Source: Algorimicrobium sediminis
Lineage (GTDB): Bacteria > Bacteroidota > Bacteroidia > Flavobacteriales > Flavobacteriaceae
Assembly (NCBI RefSeq): GCF_042684585.1
Contig: NZ_JBHULS010000002.1
Location: forward strand, 248,001-312,000
Length of the DNA: 64,000 nucleotides
Reading direction: 5' to 3'
Below are positions 54,143 through 63,298 of the stretch, one piece after another. Within the stretch, counting starts at the first letter, position 1. Every line of letters starts with the position of its first letter. The translations under genes were made by a program, and so were the position numbers. A model generated the notes under the pieces. It was not told the origin of the DNA and did not search any database. It saw only the letters and a list, made by a program, of their open reading frames with translations.

Positions 54143-55651
54143 ATGTCAAAAGTTACAGGTAAAGTTGCACAAATTGTAGGTCCCGTTATCGATGTTGAAT
54201 TCGAGGCTGGTTCCGAACTTCCAAAAATTTACGATTCTTTAGAAATTAAAAAAGCTGATGGATCTATATTAGTACTAGAAGTACAATCTCACATTGGTGA
54301 AGATACCGTTCGAACCATTGCCATGGACTCATCCGATGGTTTAAGTAGAGGAACTGAAGTTACAGCAACTGGTGCACCAATTCAAATGCCTATTGGTGAA
54401 GATGTTTACGGACGTCTTTTTAATGTTATTGGCGATGCCATTGATGGTATTGGTAATTTACCAAAAGCTGGCGATGCTGGCTTACCAATTCACAGACAAG
54501 CACCTAAATTTGAAGATTTATCTACCTCAACCGAAGTCTTATTTACCGGTATTAAAGTAATCGACTTAATTGAGCCTTATGCCAAAGGTGGTAAAATTGG
54601 TTTATTTGGTGGTGCAGGTGTAGGTAAAACCGTATTAATTCAAGAGTTAATTAACAATATAGCCAAAGGCCATGGTGGTCTTTCCGTTTTTGCCGGTGTT
54701 GGTGAAAGAACGCGTGAAGGAAATGATTTACTTCGTGAAATGCTAGAATCTGGTATTATCCGTTACGGAGATGACTTTATGCATTCTATGGAAAATGGCG
54801 GATGGGATTTATCTAAAGTAGATAAAACTACTATGAAAGAATCCAAGGCAACTTTCGTATTTGGTCAGATGAACGAGCCACCTGGAGCCCGTGCGCGTGT
54901 TGCCTTATCGGGATTAACCATTGCTGAATATTTCCGTGATGGTGCCGGTGAAGGACAAGGTAAAGACGTTCTTTTCTTCGTAGATAATATTTTCCGTTTT
55001 ACACAAGCAGGTTCCGAAGTATCGGCATTATTAGGCCGTATGCCTTCTGCCGTAGGTTACCAACCAACTTTAGCAACAGAAATGGGTGCCATGCAAGAGC
55101 GTATTACCTCAACAAAAAGAGGTTCTATTACATCGGTACAAGCGGTATACGTACCAGCGGATGATTTAACCGATCCAGCTCCAGCAACAACCTTTGCCCA
55201 CTTAGATGCTACAACCGTATTATCCCGTAAAATTGCCGAGCTTGGTATTTATCCAGCGGTAGACCCATTAGATTCTACTTCTAGAATTTTGGCTCCAGAA
55301 ATTTTAGGGAAAGAACACTACGATTGTGCTTCGCGTGTTAAAGAGTTATTACAGCGCTATAAAGAGCTACAGGATATTATTGCTATTTTAGGTATGGAAG
55401 AATTATCTGAAGAAGATAAATTAGCTGTAAACAGAGCCAGACGTGTACAACGTTTCTTATCGCAGCCTTTCCATGTGGCCGAACAATTTACGGGTTTAAA
55501 AGGTGTTTTAGTAGATATTAAAGATACTATTAAAGGTTTTAATATGATTATGGATGGTGAATTGGATCACCTTCCAGAAGCGGCTTTCAACTTAAAAGGA
55601 ACCATTGAAGAAGCGATAGAGGCTGGAGAAAAAATGTTAGCGGAAGCCTAA
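54143..55651 (+). CDS. atpD: F0F1 ATP synthase subunit beta
   Basis: 502-residue catalytic subunit. Walker A GGAGVGKT, the catalytic Glu in GVGERTREGND, Walker B DVLFFVDNIFR, and the DELSEED-like loop here MEELSEEDKLAVNRARRV. Length is a little above the E. coli form but normal in Bacteroidota. It is paired only with atpC 74 bp downstream; the other ATP synthase genes are not in the window, which fits the split arrangement of the phylum. Confidence 0.98.
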   Translation: MSKVTGKVAQIVGPVIDVEFEAGSELPKIYDSLEIKKADGSILVLEVQSHIGEDTVRTIAMDSSDGLSRGTEVTATGAPIQMPIGEDVYGRLFNVIGDAIDGIGNLPKAGDAGLPIHRQAPKFEDLSTSTEVLFTGIKVIDLIEPYAKGGKIGLFGGAGVGKTVLIQELINNIAKGHGGLSVFAGVGERTREGNDLLREMLESGIIRYGDDFMHSMENGGWDLSKVDKTTMKESKATFVFGQMNEPPGARARVALSGLTIAEYFRDGAGEGQGKDVLFFVDNIFRFTQAGSEVSALLGRMPSAVGYQPTLATEMGAMQERITSTKRGSITSVQAVYVPADDLTDPAPATTFAHLDATTVLSRKIAELGIYPAVDPLDSTSRILAPEILGKEHYDCASRVKELLQRYKELQDIIAILGMEELSEEDKLAVNRARRVQRFLSQPFHVAEQFTGLKGVLVDIKDTIKGFNMIMDGELDHLPEAAFNLKGTIEEAIEAGEKMLAEA

Positions 55652-55725
55652 AAATCGGGCTGCTGTTGTAACACTGGATTTTCCAGAGGTTGCACGCTTA
55701 AACGTTCAACTAAACACAAAAAATT

Positions 55726-56019
55726 ATGTATTTAGAAATTGTATCGCCAGAGGCCACTTTGTTTAGCTCGGAAGTAGATTCTGTGGCTGTGCCAAGTATA
55801 AATGGTGAATTTGAAATGTTAAATAACCACGCCCCTATTGTGTCGTTATTAACAGAAGGCACCATAAAAATAAGCACACACACACAAAGTCATTTAGAAT
55901 TTGACGACTTACACGGTTCTGTTGTTCCCCATCATGATGATAAAAAAATCCTAACCGTAAAAATCAATTCAGGTACACTTGAAATGAAAGATAATAAAGT
56001 TATTATTTTAGCCGATTAA
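55726..56019 (+). CDS. atpC: F0F1 ATP synthase subunit epsilon, short form
   Basis: 97 residues: the N-terminal β-sandwich (MYLEIVSPEATLFSSEVDSV, INGEFEMLNNHAPIVSLL) is complete, but the C-terminal two-helix domain (about 40-45 residues in E. coli) that inhibits ATP hydrolysis is absent. The frame ends at a clean stop before the terminator, so this is a natural short form and not a truncation by mutation. Sits 74 bp after atpD. Confidence 0.95.
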   Translation: MYLEIVSPEATLFSSEVDSVAVPSINGEFEMLNNHAPIVSLLTEGTIKISTHTQSHLEFDDLHGSVVPHHDDKKILTVKINSGTLEMKDNKVIILAD

Positions 56020-56043
56020 CCACGGCATCAAACTTTATAAAAC

Positions 56044-56082
56044 AAAAAAAGTCCTTACTTGTAAAAAGTAAGGACTTTTTTT
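56044..56082. terminator. Strong bidirectional terminator after atpC
   Basis: A 17-bp perfect stem, AAAAAAAGTCCTTACTT (56044-56060) with AAGTAAGGACTTTTTTT (56066-56082), 5-base loop. It serves the atpDC transcript (+) and can also stop the convergent symporter transcript. The remaining 170 bp to 56252 show nothing identifiable. Confidence 0.88.
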
Positions 56083-56252
56083 GATATGTATAAGAGCTAC
56101 ATCCCGATGACTAGTACATTCTATTCCAACCAGCTAAAAATTCCTAAAAAAAACGCAATACAGCAGCTATAACTTCATCCCCAACTATATGCAAACGCTG
56201 CCTATAAGATAAAGCCACATAAATTTAAACCACACATAAAAACCAGTAAACG

Positions 56253-58064
56253 CTAGAGTATGCTAACGCGAATTTTCTTCCAGAGTTTAACAAGCACTAA
56301 AGCAAATGTAATAGCACCTAACAACACGAAAAAGCCGTGTAAATACGCACCATAAATAAAATAGCCTGTTGCAAACATAATACTGTAAATAAGCGCACAC
56401 CCCACTAACATCGCTAAAATTCCAGAAGGCACACTCCAACGTTGCTTTGTGTCCACCAACTCCAAATTATTTGCACGTGCTTCATGAACCACTTTGTTCC
56501 ATCCTGGACCACCTGGTTGAATTTTCTTATAAAATTTTTGTAAAACCGTTTTGCTTTCTGCTTGGGTAATAAAGGTAACTGCCACCCATACAATAGTGGT
56601 TACTAAAACAATCATGGGGAATTTCGCCCATCCCGGCATGAGGGCATCATCGCCAAAACAAAAGGCTCCTAGATCTGTGAAATTTAAAATAATGGAGACA
56701 AATCCAGATACAAACATAGCCGAAATTTCGCTCCAAGCATTGATGCGCCACCAAAACCATCGTAAAATAAAAATTAAACCCGTTCCAGCACCAAACATTA
56801 AAATAATATCAAATAGTTGCAAGGCATTAGTTAAAACCAATGCTAATAACGCGCTGCAAACCATTAAAACAATAGTCGCCACGCGCCCGACAGCTACCAA
56901 TTGCTTTTCTGAAGCTTCTGGATTAATTTGCTGTTTGTAATAATCGTTTACTATATAGGAGGCGCCCCAATTTAAATGAGTTGAAATGGTACTCATATAC
57001 GCTGCAACCAACGATGCTAAAACCAAGCCTAATAAACCACTTGGCAACTTGGTAAGCATAGCGGAATACGCTAAATCCTGACCTAATTTATCCGCTGCTA
57101 CTAAAGGAAAGGCTTCCTGAATACTCGCAATATCTGGAAACACCACTAATGACGCCAAAGCCACAATAATCCATGGCCAAGGACGCAGCGCGTAATGCAT
57201 AATATTAAAAAAGAAGGTGGCGCCAATAGCATGATTTTCATTTTTTGCCGCCAACATACGTTGGGCAATATAACCACCACCGCCAGGTTCTGCACCCGGA
57301 TACCAGGAGCTCCACCATTGTACCGCTAACGGAATAATTAATAAAGTAATTAAGGCTTCCGTATTGGTAAAGTCTGGTAGGATATTTAATTTATCGGCTA
57401 CATTTTCGTGTTTAAGCATGGCTTCCAATCCACCTACTTCGGGCAAACCTACCAGATAATAGGCAGCACCTAAAGCACCAGCCATAGCCGTAAAGAATAA
57501 AATAAAATCGGTGTAAACCACCCCTTTAAAACCACCCAAGGCACTAAAAATAACGGTTATAGTTCCAGCATATATAACCGTTTCCCAAGGTTGTAAACCC
57601 AACATAATAGCACCAATTTTTATAGCTGCTAATGTTACGGCAGACATGGCTAAAATATTAAAAATAATGCCTAAATAAATGGCGCGAAACGCTCGTAAAA
57701 AACGCGCTGGTTTTCCACCGTAGCGCAATTCATAAAACTCGATATCCGTGTTAACGTCCGATTTTCGCCACAACTTCGCATACACGAAAACAGTAAGTAA
57801 ACCTGTTAGCAAAAACGCCCACCAAACCCAGTTTCCAGAAACGCCATTGGTTCTTACGATATCGGTTACTAAATTGGGTGTATCTGTAGAAAAGGTTGTT
57901 GCCACCATAGAAACCCCTAACAACCACCAAGGCATATTGCGCCCTGATAAAAAATACTCGGAAGCCGATTTTCCAGATTGTTTGGAAACGTAAATACCTA
58001 TAAAAAGCGTAATTGCAAAAAATATAATAATTAAGGAAACATCAAGTACAGATAATTCTACCAT
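56253..58064 (-). CDS. Sodium:solute symporter (SSS family)
   Basis: 603-residue inner-membrane transporter with about 14-15 helices. The SSS signature region is visible as FFAITLFIGIYVSKQSGKSASEYFLSGRNMPWWLLGVSMVATTFSTDTPNL. The GG/FKGVVYTDF (about 185) and YPGAEPGGGGYIAQRML (about 265) regions are typical. The long amphipathic C-terminal segment fits SGLT-like members. Substrate (sugar, amino acid, other) cannot be read from sequence. Starts 37 bp after the umuD stop. Confidence 0.9.
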   Translation of the reverse strand: MVELSVLDVSLIIIFFAITLFIGIYVSKQSGKSASEYFLSGRNMPWWLLGVSMVATTFSTDTPNLVTDIVRTNGVSGNWVWWAFLLTGLLTVFVYAKLWRKSDVNTDIEFYELRYGGKPARFLRAFRAIYLGIIFNILAMSAVTLAAIKIGAIMLGLQPWETVIYAGTITVIFSALGGFKGVVYTDFILFFTAMAGALGAAYYLVGLPEVGGLEAMLKHENVADKLNILPDFTNTEALITLLIIPLAVQWWSSWYPGAEPGGGGYIAQRMLAAKNENHAIGATFFFNIMHYALRPWPWIIVALASLVVFPDIASIQEAFPLVAADKLGQDLAYSAMLTKLPSGLLGLVLASLVAAYMSTISTHLNWGASYIVNDYYKQQINPEASEKQLVAVGRVATIVLMVCSALLALVLTNALQLFDIILMFGAGTGLIFILRWFWWRINAWSEISAMFVSGFVSIILNFTDLGAFCFGDDALMPGWAKFPMIVLVTTIVWVAVTFITQAESKTVLQKFYKKIQPGGPGWNKVVHEARANNLELVDTKQRWSVPSGILAMLVGCALIYSIMFATGYFIYGAYLHGFFVLLGAITFALVLVKLWKKIRVSIL

Positions 58065-58101
58065 AAATAGTGACCGTTTTCTTTGGAATAGTTAGGCTTA
58101 C

Positions 58102-58542
58102 TTACACTTTTTTAATCACATTGGTAACAATACCCCAAATAACAAAATCGTTTTCTTCCGTAATTTTTATGGGTTGATACATGGCATTTTCTGGTTGCAA
58201 CCACACACCATCTTTTTCAACACGGAGGCGTTTTACCGTAAATTCGCCATCTAAAAAACAGACCGCAATACGGTTGTTTTCTGGCTCCAAACTTCTATCA
58301 ATAACCAATAAATCATTATCATCTAAACCGGCATCAATCATACTTTGCCCTGATACACGTGCATAAAATGTAGCCATCTTATTTTTAACCAACATGGTAT
58401 CCAAGGATAAACGTTCCTCTTTAAAATCTTCTGCCGGCGATGGAAATCCTGCAGAAATACCAGTATCTAAAAAAACAGCACCTGAATTTTCTGATAAATC
58501 GGGTGTGAAAAATGTTAAGTTTGTTGATTGCTTTAATTCCAT
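58102..58542 (-). CDS. umuD: UmuD-like S24 auto-peptidase
   Basis: 146 residues. SOS-type protein that self-cleaves to the active subunit of a UmuD'2C error-prone polymerase. Cleavage site candidate SAGFPSPAEDF (about residue 31, Ala-Gly, resembling CGFPSPA of E. coli UmuD). Catalytic Ser in SGQSMIDAGL and Lys in EFTVKRLRV are both present. No LexA DNA-binding domain. umuC, the normal partner, does not follow: the next gene on this strand is the SSS symporter. It starts 66 bp after the T9SS gene end, counting in the minus direction. Confidence 0.9.
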   Translation of the reverse strand: MELKQSTNLTFFTPDLSENSGAVFLDTGISAGFPSPAEDFKEERLSLDTMLVKNKMATFYARVSGQSMIDAGLDDNDLLVIDRSLEPENNRIAVCFLDGEFTVKRLRVEKDGVWLQPENAMYQPIKITEENDFVIWGIVTNVIKKV

Positions 58543-58608
58543 ATCTGTTTTTGCAACTAATGTAGTGAATTAAGCTAAATTTTTGAGAAGAAGATATTGT
58601 AAAAGCTA

Positions 58609-60393
58609 TTATTTTTTAATAATTTTTTTATTATAAACCTGACCAGAATTTGTTTCTATCATAAGTATATAATAACCCGTAGCAAAATTGGCCATAGATA
58701 CCTGTGCTTCTAAAGCACTTATAGGTTTTTTTATCAGTAGTTTTCCCGTAACATCAAACATAGAGATCTCTTTTAACGGTTCTTTTGAGTTGATTAACAG
58801 GTTATCCGTTACAGGATTTGGATAGATTGTTATTGCTTCTGAATTAGTAAACTCCGCAACCCCTAAATTTTGTGTTGAAAATTTAGCGATATAACCATTG
58901 TACCTTCTTGATACCATAGCTTCTGAAGTTATATAATCTGGTTGAAAGCTGTCTGCTGTAGTGGGCAAATCAGTACTTATTGTATTGCCAATTAAATAGA
59001 AAAAATCATCACCAATTACCGTTTTAATACCTGTTTCTTTGGCTGTTCCTCCATAATAAGTTCCCCAAATAGGCACGCCTTCAGGCGTAAGTTTAAGCAT
59101 AAACGCATCGTCATTACCTCTACTTCCTTGTATGGGATTATTACTAATAGTTTCTTGATAAGCACCTGCTGTTGCCATATTATCCAACATAGTATTGCCT
59201 TGTAAATACACATTGCCATTAGTATCTGTTTGTACAATGGTATTTTGTACATTAAAAGAACTTATAGCAGGATTCATATAGCCATAATAGGAACCCCAAA
59301 GTTGCTCGCCGTTTCCATTAAACTTCATGATAAAGGCACTGTTTCTCCCAGATTCTTTTGTAGGATTAAAACCATTAGGCGTAGCAATGTTTATATCCGT
59401 AGTTGTGACATCGGCTATATATACCACATCTTGGTAGGTTGCAATAGATTCAAAGGATACCAATTCATTCCCCGGACCTCCAATATAGGTGCTCCACAGA
59501 CGGTCGCCATCAAAAGAAAACTTGGTTAAAAAAAGGTCTTTCCCCATATAATTTTGAGGCTGAAAACAACTAGGCGTGGCATAAAATGGATTTCCGTCAA
59601 AATCAATAATAAACCCAACCACATAAATCCCTGTGTCGCCAATTGCCAGACCCGAAATACCATCAGCAACATCATGTTGACCATAATAGGTACTCCAGAT
59701 AACAGTACCATCTAAATCCATTTTGGTTAAATAGCTTACGGAATGTGGCGGATCTTGCATTGGAATGGTAGGCTGAAAACTGCCTGCTGTAGCAATGCCA
59801 TTAGCACTATAGGTATCACCCGATAAATATAAAAACCCATCATGATATTGAATGCGAACACCACTATCCTCAAATAAACCTCCCATATATCGTGACCAAA
59901 GACGTTGCCCTGCTGCATTAAATTTTGATACCAAAACATGATATCTGTAAAATTCATTATTACTTATAGGTGCTTCATTAAGTGTACTCATAAATTTAGA
60001 ACCCGTAGAACCTATAGTGTAAATATTGTCATTATTATCTATTGTAATATCATTAAATCCTGTACCATAGTTTTGGGCTTCCGTGCCATCGCCATAGAAA
60101 GTAGACCACAGTAAGTCACCTTCAGCAGAAAATTTAGATAGTATTCCTTCACTACTACCGCTACCACTATAATTGGGTTGAAAAGTATTTCCCATTACCA
60201 TATGGTTGTAATAACCATCCATTGACAAGGTTGTATAGGAATTGCTTGTCGCAATGTATAGGTTTCCTTGACTATCCAATTCTGTTCCAACCAATATTAT
60301 GCCCTCTGGACCAAAATAGGTGTTCCATTCTAGGTTCTGTGCATTAGCACGAAAGCTAATAATCAGTAGTGTACATACTATAAAGTGTTTCAT
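58609..60393 (-). CDS. T9SS cargo protein with SBBP-type repeats and type A sorting domain
   Basis: 594 residues. Signal peptide (about 1-18, RANAQ). The body (about 20-500) has repeated WxTYYG-type units (LLWSTFYGDG, RLWSRYMGG, VIWSTYYGQH, RLWSTYIGG, QLWGSYYG, PIWGTYYGG), each near AIDxxGNxY-like segments, as in SBBP β-propeller repeats. The C-terminal roughly 70 residues (EAITIYPNPVTDNLLINS... KKIIKK) form a type A T9SS sorting domain, so the protein is exported to the surface. Heads nothing obvious functionally; two small secreted proteins precede it on the same strand. Confidence 0.9.
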   Translation of the reverse strand: MKHFIVCTLLIISFRANAQNLEWNTYFGPEGIILVGTELDSQGNLYIATSNSYTTLSMDGYYNHMVMGNTFQPNYSGSGSSEGILSKFSAEGDLLWSTFYGDGTEAQNYGTGFNDITIDNNDNIYTIGSTGSKFMSTLNEAPISNNEFYRYHVLVSKFNAAGQRLWSRYMGGLFEDSGVRIQYHDGFLYLSGDTYSANGIATAGSFQPTIPMQDPPHSVSYLTKMDLDGTVIWSTYYGQHDVADGISGLAIGDTGIYVVGFIIDFDGNPFYATPSCFQPQNYMGKDLFLTKFSFDGDRLWSTYIGGPGNELVSFESIATYQDVVYIADVTTTDINIATPNGFNPTKESGRNSAFIMKFNGNGEQLWGSYYGYMNPAISSFNVQNTIVQTDTNGNVYLQGNTMLDNMATAGAYQETISNNPIQGSRGNDDAFMLKLTPEGVPIWGTYYGGTAKETGIKTVIGDDFFYLIGNTISTDLPTTADSFQPDYITSEAMVSRRYNGYIAKFSTQNLGVAEFTNSEAITIYPNPVTDNLLINSKEPLKEISMFDVTGKLLIKKPISALEAQVSMANFATGYYILMIETNSGQVYNKKIIKK

Positions 60394-60412
60394 CCTTTTT
60401 TATAAAATAAAA

Positions 60413-60437
60413 CAACTGGATCTTGAGAACCCAGTTG
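60413..60437 (-). terminator. Probable terminator after the 189-residue secreted protein gene
   Basis: CAACTGG (60413-60419) pairs with CCAGTTG (60431-60437). On the minus strand it is followed by a T-rich run (TTTTATTTTAT). The T9SS gene begins just after it at 60393, so read-through or partial termination is possible. Confidence 0.55.
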
Positions 60438-60444
60438 CTTATCA

Positions 60445-61014
60445 TTAAAATTCTCCAAATAAAATATATGTTGTTATGATAACATTGGTTGGATCAGTAT
60501 CATCTACAGTTTCAAACCACTGCACGTTGACAGTTGTATCAAATGGTGCTCCAATGTACTGTTCATCAAAAGAATCAAATTGTGTATTGCCTTCGAATCC
60601 AATATTACCGCTTAAATAAGAGCCTACACCATTATATTGTAATTCCTTTTTAATAAAATGCCATTTTTGGGTTGGACCAAATACAGCTTGACCCAGTGCT
60701 GGAGGTGTTAACATCCAAGGTGCTCCCGAAGATGTTTTCCTATCCCATATTGCAATAGCTGGCGTGCTTGGTGCCGCAAAAGCTACTCCATTTACACTTA
60801 AATTCACTTTTTCAAAATTACTGTACGGACTAATAACATAAGTATTATCAGACTTAAGGATTGGATAATCTCCCCAATCTCCTGTTTCTACTACCGTATT
60901 TATTTGAAATTCAACTTCAAATTGAGTATAATTATAAACATAAAGTGGTCTTTTTGTTTGAGCAAATGCGACCACATTTACCAAAAACATTAATAAAATA
61001 GTTATCTTTTTCAT
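60445..61014 (-). CDS. Secreted protein of unknown function
   Basis: 189 residues with a Sec signal (ITILLMFLVNVVAFAQ). The mature part is β-rich with many aromatic residues (YVYNYTQFEVEFQINTVV, WDRKTSSGAPWMLTPP, QKWHFIKKEL). No motif that I recognise. The start overlaps the preceding gene by 4 bp (61011-61014, ATGA), so it is translationally coupled to the small lipoprotein and 51 bp upstream of the T9SS cargo gene, suggesting a functional trio. Confidence 0.7.
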   Translation of the reverse strand: MKKITILLMFLVNVVAFAQTKRPLYVYNYTQFEVEFQINTVVETGDWGDYPILKSDNTYVISPYSNFEKVNLSVNGVAFAAPSTPAIAIWDRKTSSGAPWMLTPPALGQAVFGPTQKWHFIKKELQYNGVGSYLSGNIGFEGNTQFDSFDEQYIGAPFDTTVNVQWFETVDDTDPTNVIITTYILFGEF

Positions 61015-61364
61015 GGCTTTTGGTTTTGTAAGGTTTGTAATTCCTGCAACTGCTTTAAGTGTAAGTCTAAAGCTTGCTTAATAACTGCTGCTTGATTTGC
61101 TTTCTGCTCCACCAATACACCTTGACTTAAAAGATATTGTGAGGCTGTTGCTAAAACTTCGGGGTTTAAAGTTTCTGGATTTAATTTTGACTGTTTAAGG
61201 TTTGCTTGCTGTTTTGCAATTCCTATAAAAGAAGCTTCAAATTGTTTCATAGCTTCTGTTTTCTGTACTGCCCTTGTTTCTTGTTGTGTAATTTCTTCAT
61301 TATCAGAACAAGCTAGCACAACAGAAAGAAACATAATAAACATGAATAAGTTATTAATTTTCAT
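61011..61364 (-). CDS. Small helical lipoprotein of unknown function
   Basis: 117 residues from the ATG at 61364 (MKINNLFMF); an ATG at 61370 adds two residues. Lipoprotein signal with lipobox VVLACSD. The mature part is Gln/Glu/Lys/Leu-rich and predicted helical (QFEASFIGIAKQQANLKQSK, LLSQGVLVEQKANQAAVIKQA), perhaps coiled-coil. Ends in a QELQTLQNQKP tail. Overlaps the next gene by 4 bp. Family not recognised. Confidence 0.68.
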   Translation of the reverse strand: MKINNLFMFIMFLSVVLACSDNEEITQQETRAVQKTEAMKQFEASFIGIAKQQANLKQSKLNPETLNPEVLATASQYLLSQGVLVEQKANQAAVIKQALDLHLKQLQELQTLQNQKP

Positions 61365-61370
61365 AATCAT

Positions 61371-61713
61371 AAGTTTTTAGTTAAAAAAAAGCCGAATCAA
61401 AATAACAAAAGCCGTCATTATTTAGTGAGGGTCTTAATACTTCTAGCCAAGAAGGAGAATAAAAAACTAGCGCTAATTTATGATTAATCTGGGTGCTCAA
61501 AATCTTTCAAATAATCGGCTTTTTAAATTGAAAAACCTAAAGCTTTTCAAAGCTAAACAAAAAAATTCATGGAAAAAAAAGAATTTTAACAAATTTTTAT
61601 GCACTTCATCGAAAAGTTTATAAAATTACTCCCACTTAACCATAAATTAAAGTTGCATTAGATCATCAAAATCAATTGTAAAACAGAATTCCACAAAGAA
61701 TAAATGGCGCATT
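61371..61713. other. Intergenic region with a long-range inverted repeat
   Basis: 343 bp without a gene. AAAAAGCCGA near 61385-61394 and TCGGCTTTTT near 61515-61524 are perfect 10-base complements about 120 bases apart, each flanked by A/T runs on the outside. This could be the closing stem of a small RNA or leader, on either strand, or coincidence. A small AGCTTT/AAAGCT hairpin is at 61541-61554. I see nothing else here. Confidence 0.3.
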
Positions 61714-63219
61714 TTAATTACCTTTTTGGCTAACCACAGCATCATAACTTGATTTTAATTTTTGGACAACTATTTCAATATCAACTTCATTTAAATGACC
61801 AAACCCAAGTCTAATAGCACAGATATCTTTATTTTGATAGAGTATGGTTTTGGGTAAAAACAAATCGTTTTCTTGCGCTTTTTTAGCCAATTCAATAAGC
61901 GAAATCCGCGGTTCAAAACGCAACCAAATAGCCAAACCACCCGTAGGTAATTCCCAAGTGGCAAGCGATTGGAAATAGTCTTGTAAGGTTTCACCTAAAA
62001 AATCGCGTCTTTGCTTATAAACTGTCATATTTTTTTTAATTAAACGATGAATTTCGCCCTCTACAATTAGTTCAGAAAGCATTTGTTTCTGGATTAAATC
62101 GCCTTGTTTATCTAATATTTGTAAATAGTTTTTTGCTTCGTTAATAATAGTTTGAGGTGCTACTACAAATCCGACTTGAAAACTCGGGAAAAACGACTGC
62201 CCTAATTTCCCTAAATAAATCACGACACCATGTGCATCCGAACTCGCCATGGGCAACATGGCAGACCCTTCAAATTGAAAATCGTAATCAAAATCGTCTT
62301 CAATAATCGCAAACTTATAGGCTTTTGCCAATTGCAATAGTTTTAAACGCCTTTCGGCACTTAATGTTACCGTTGTTGGATACTGCCTATGCGCACAAAC
62401 ATACACGCACCGGATGCTGTGCTTGGTAAAATGGGTTTTAATATAATCTACATCTAGCCCATATTCGTCCACGGGAATGGTGATAATATTAGCACCCGCC
62501 TGCTGAAAAATCATATTCGATTTATAGTGGCTTAAATCCGCCACCAAAACCACATCGGCTTGTTTTATTAAAATTTGCGACACGATATACAAACTCATTT
62601 CCGTGCTACGCGTACTCATTATATTTTTAGAAGTAATATGAAAACCCCGCGTGGCATTTAAATAGTTGGCCAAATTTAAATTGAAAGTGGTAGCAGATTG
62701 CTCATTGGTTTGGTTCCATTTGGCTATTAACGCTGCCCGTTTCATAGAGGCGCTATACATACGTGAAAATTGATAGGTAGGATGCAAGCGTAAATCGGGT
62801 TGCCCATCGTTTATAACATACTTACAGACTAAAAACGCGTCTGTTGGAGCCAAATTAAACGACGGTTGAAACGGAAAACCAGTGGAAATTGGATAATCGC
62901 GTAATTTTTCCAGACCCTGAGCAGGCGCTTTTATTGGTGCCGTTTTTTGTTCAGGCATTAAAACAAAAGTTCCTCTATTAGGCACCATATCTACCCAACC
63001 TTGCGATGCTAATTCTTCATAAACAGCTACAGCGGTGTTTCTATTAATAGCCAATAAAACGGCCAAATTACGCGTTCCGGGTAGGACTGTTCCTTCCATT
63101 AAATAGCCACGCTGAATGGCATTTATAATCTGTTGGGCAATTTGAATATATACGGGCGTTACTAACGCTTTTTCGAAATGAATGAGTTTTTTTAGTAAAT
63201 CGGTAACCGGACTATTCAT
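61714..63219 (-). CDS. MocR-type regulator (GntR HTH plus aminotransferase-like domain) lacking the PLP lysine
   Basis: 501 residues. N-terminal GntR winged helix (about 15-85: YIQIAQQIINAIQRGYL, VLPGTRNLAVLLAINRNTAVAVYEELASQGW). A linker leads to a fold-type I aminotransferase domain (from about 135). In other MocR proteins the PLP lysine lies in a segment like YxGSFSKTLFPxLRLG; here it is YLGKLGQSFFPSFQVG, so the lysine position is Gln (codon 62197-62199) and the following Arg is Gln. A Lys occurs three positions earlier. Divergent from a TonB receptor gene (79 bp), which it may regulate. Confidence 0.85.
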   Translation of the reverse strand: MNSPVTDLLKKLIHFEKALVTPVYIQIAQQIINAIQRGYLMEGTVLPGTRNLAVLLAINRNTAVAVYEELASQGWVDMVPNRGTFVLMPEQKTAPIKAPAQGLEKLRDYPISTGFPFQPSFNLAPTDAFLVCKYVINDGQPDLRLHPTYQFSRMYSASMKRAALIAKWNQTNEQSATTFNLNLANYLNATRGFHITSKNIMSTRSTEMSLYIVSQILIKQADVVLVADLSHYKSNMIFQQAGANIITIPVDEYGLDVDYIKTHFTKHSIRCVYVCAHRQYPTTVTLSAERRLKLLQLAKAYKFAIIEDDFDYDFQFEGSAMLPMASSDAHGVVIYLGKLGQSFFPSFQVGFVVAPQTIINEAKNYLQILDKQGDLIQKQMLSELIVEGEIHRLIKKNMTVYKQRRDFLGETLQDYFQSLATWELPTGGLAIWLRFEPRISLIELAKKAQENDLFLPKTILYQNKDICAIRLGFGHLNEVDIEIVVQKLKSSYDAVVSQKGN

Positions 63220-63298
63220 ATATTTAAAACTGGACTAGCTTAATATGCCGGAAAGTTACGAATTTTGCCGTCCTTTAGAAACATGAATATTTTTTTAT

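Noticed and set aside
63220..63298. A cobalamin riboswitch ahead of the last TonB receptor
   Set aside because: The gap to the divergent regulator is only 79 bp, too short for the roughly 200-base riboswitch, and no B12-box-like sequence is visible.
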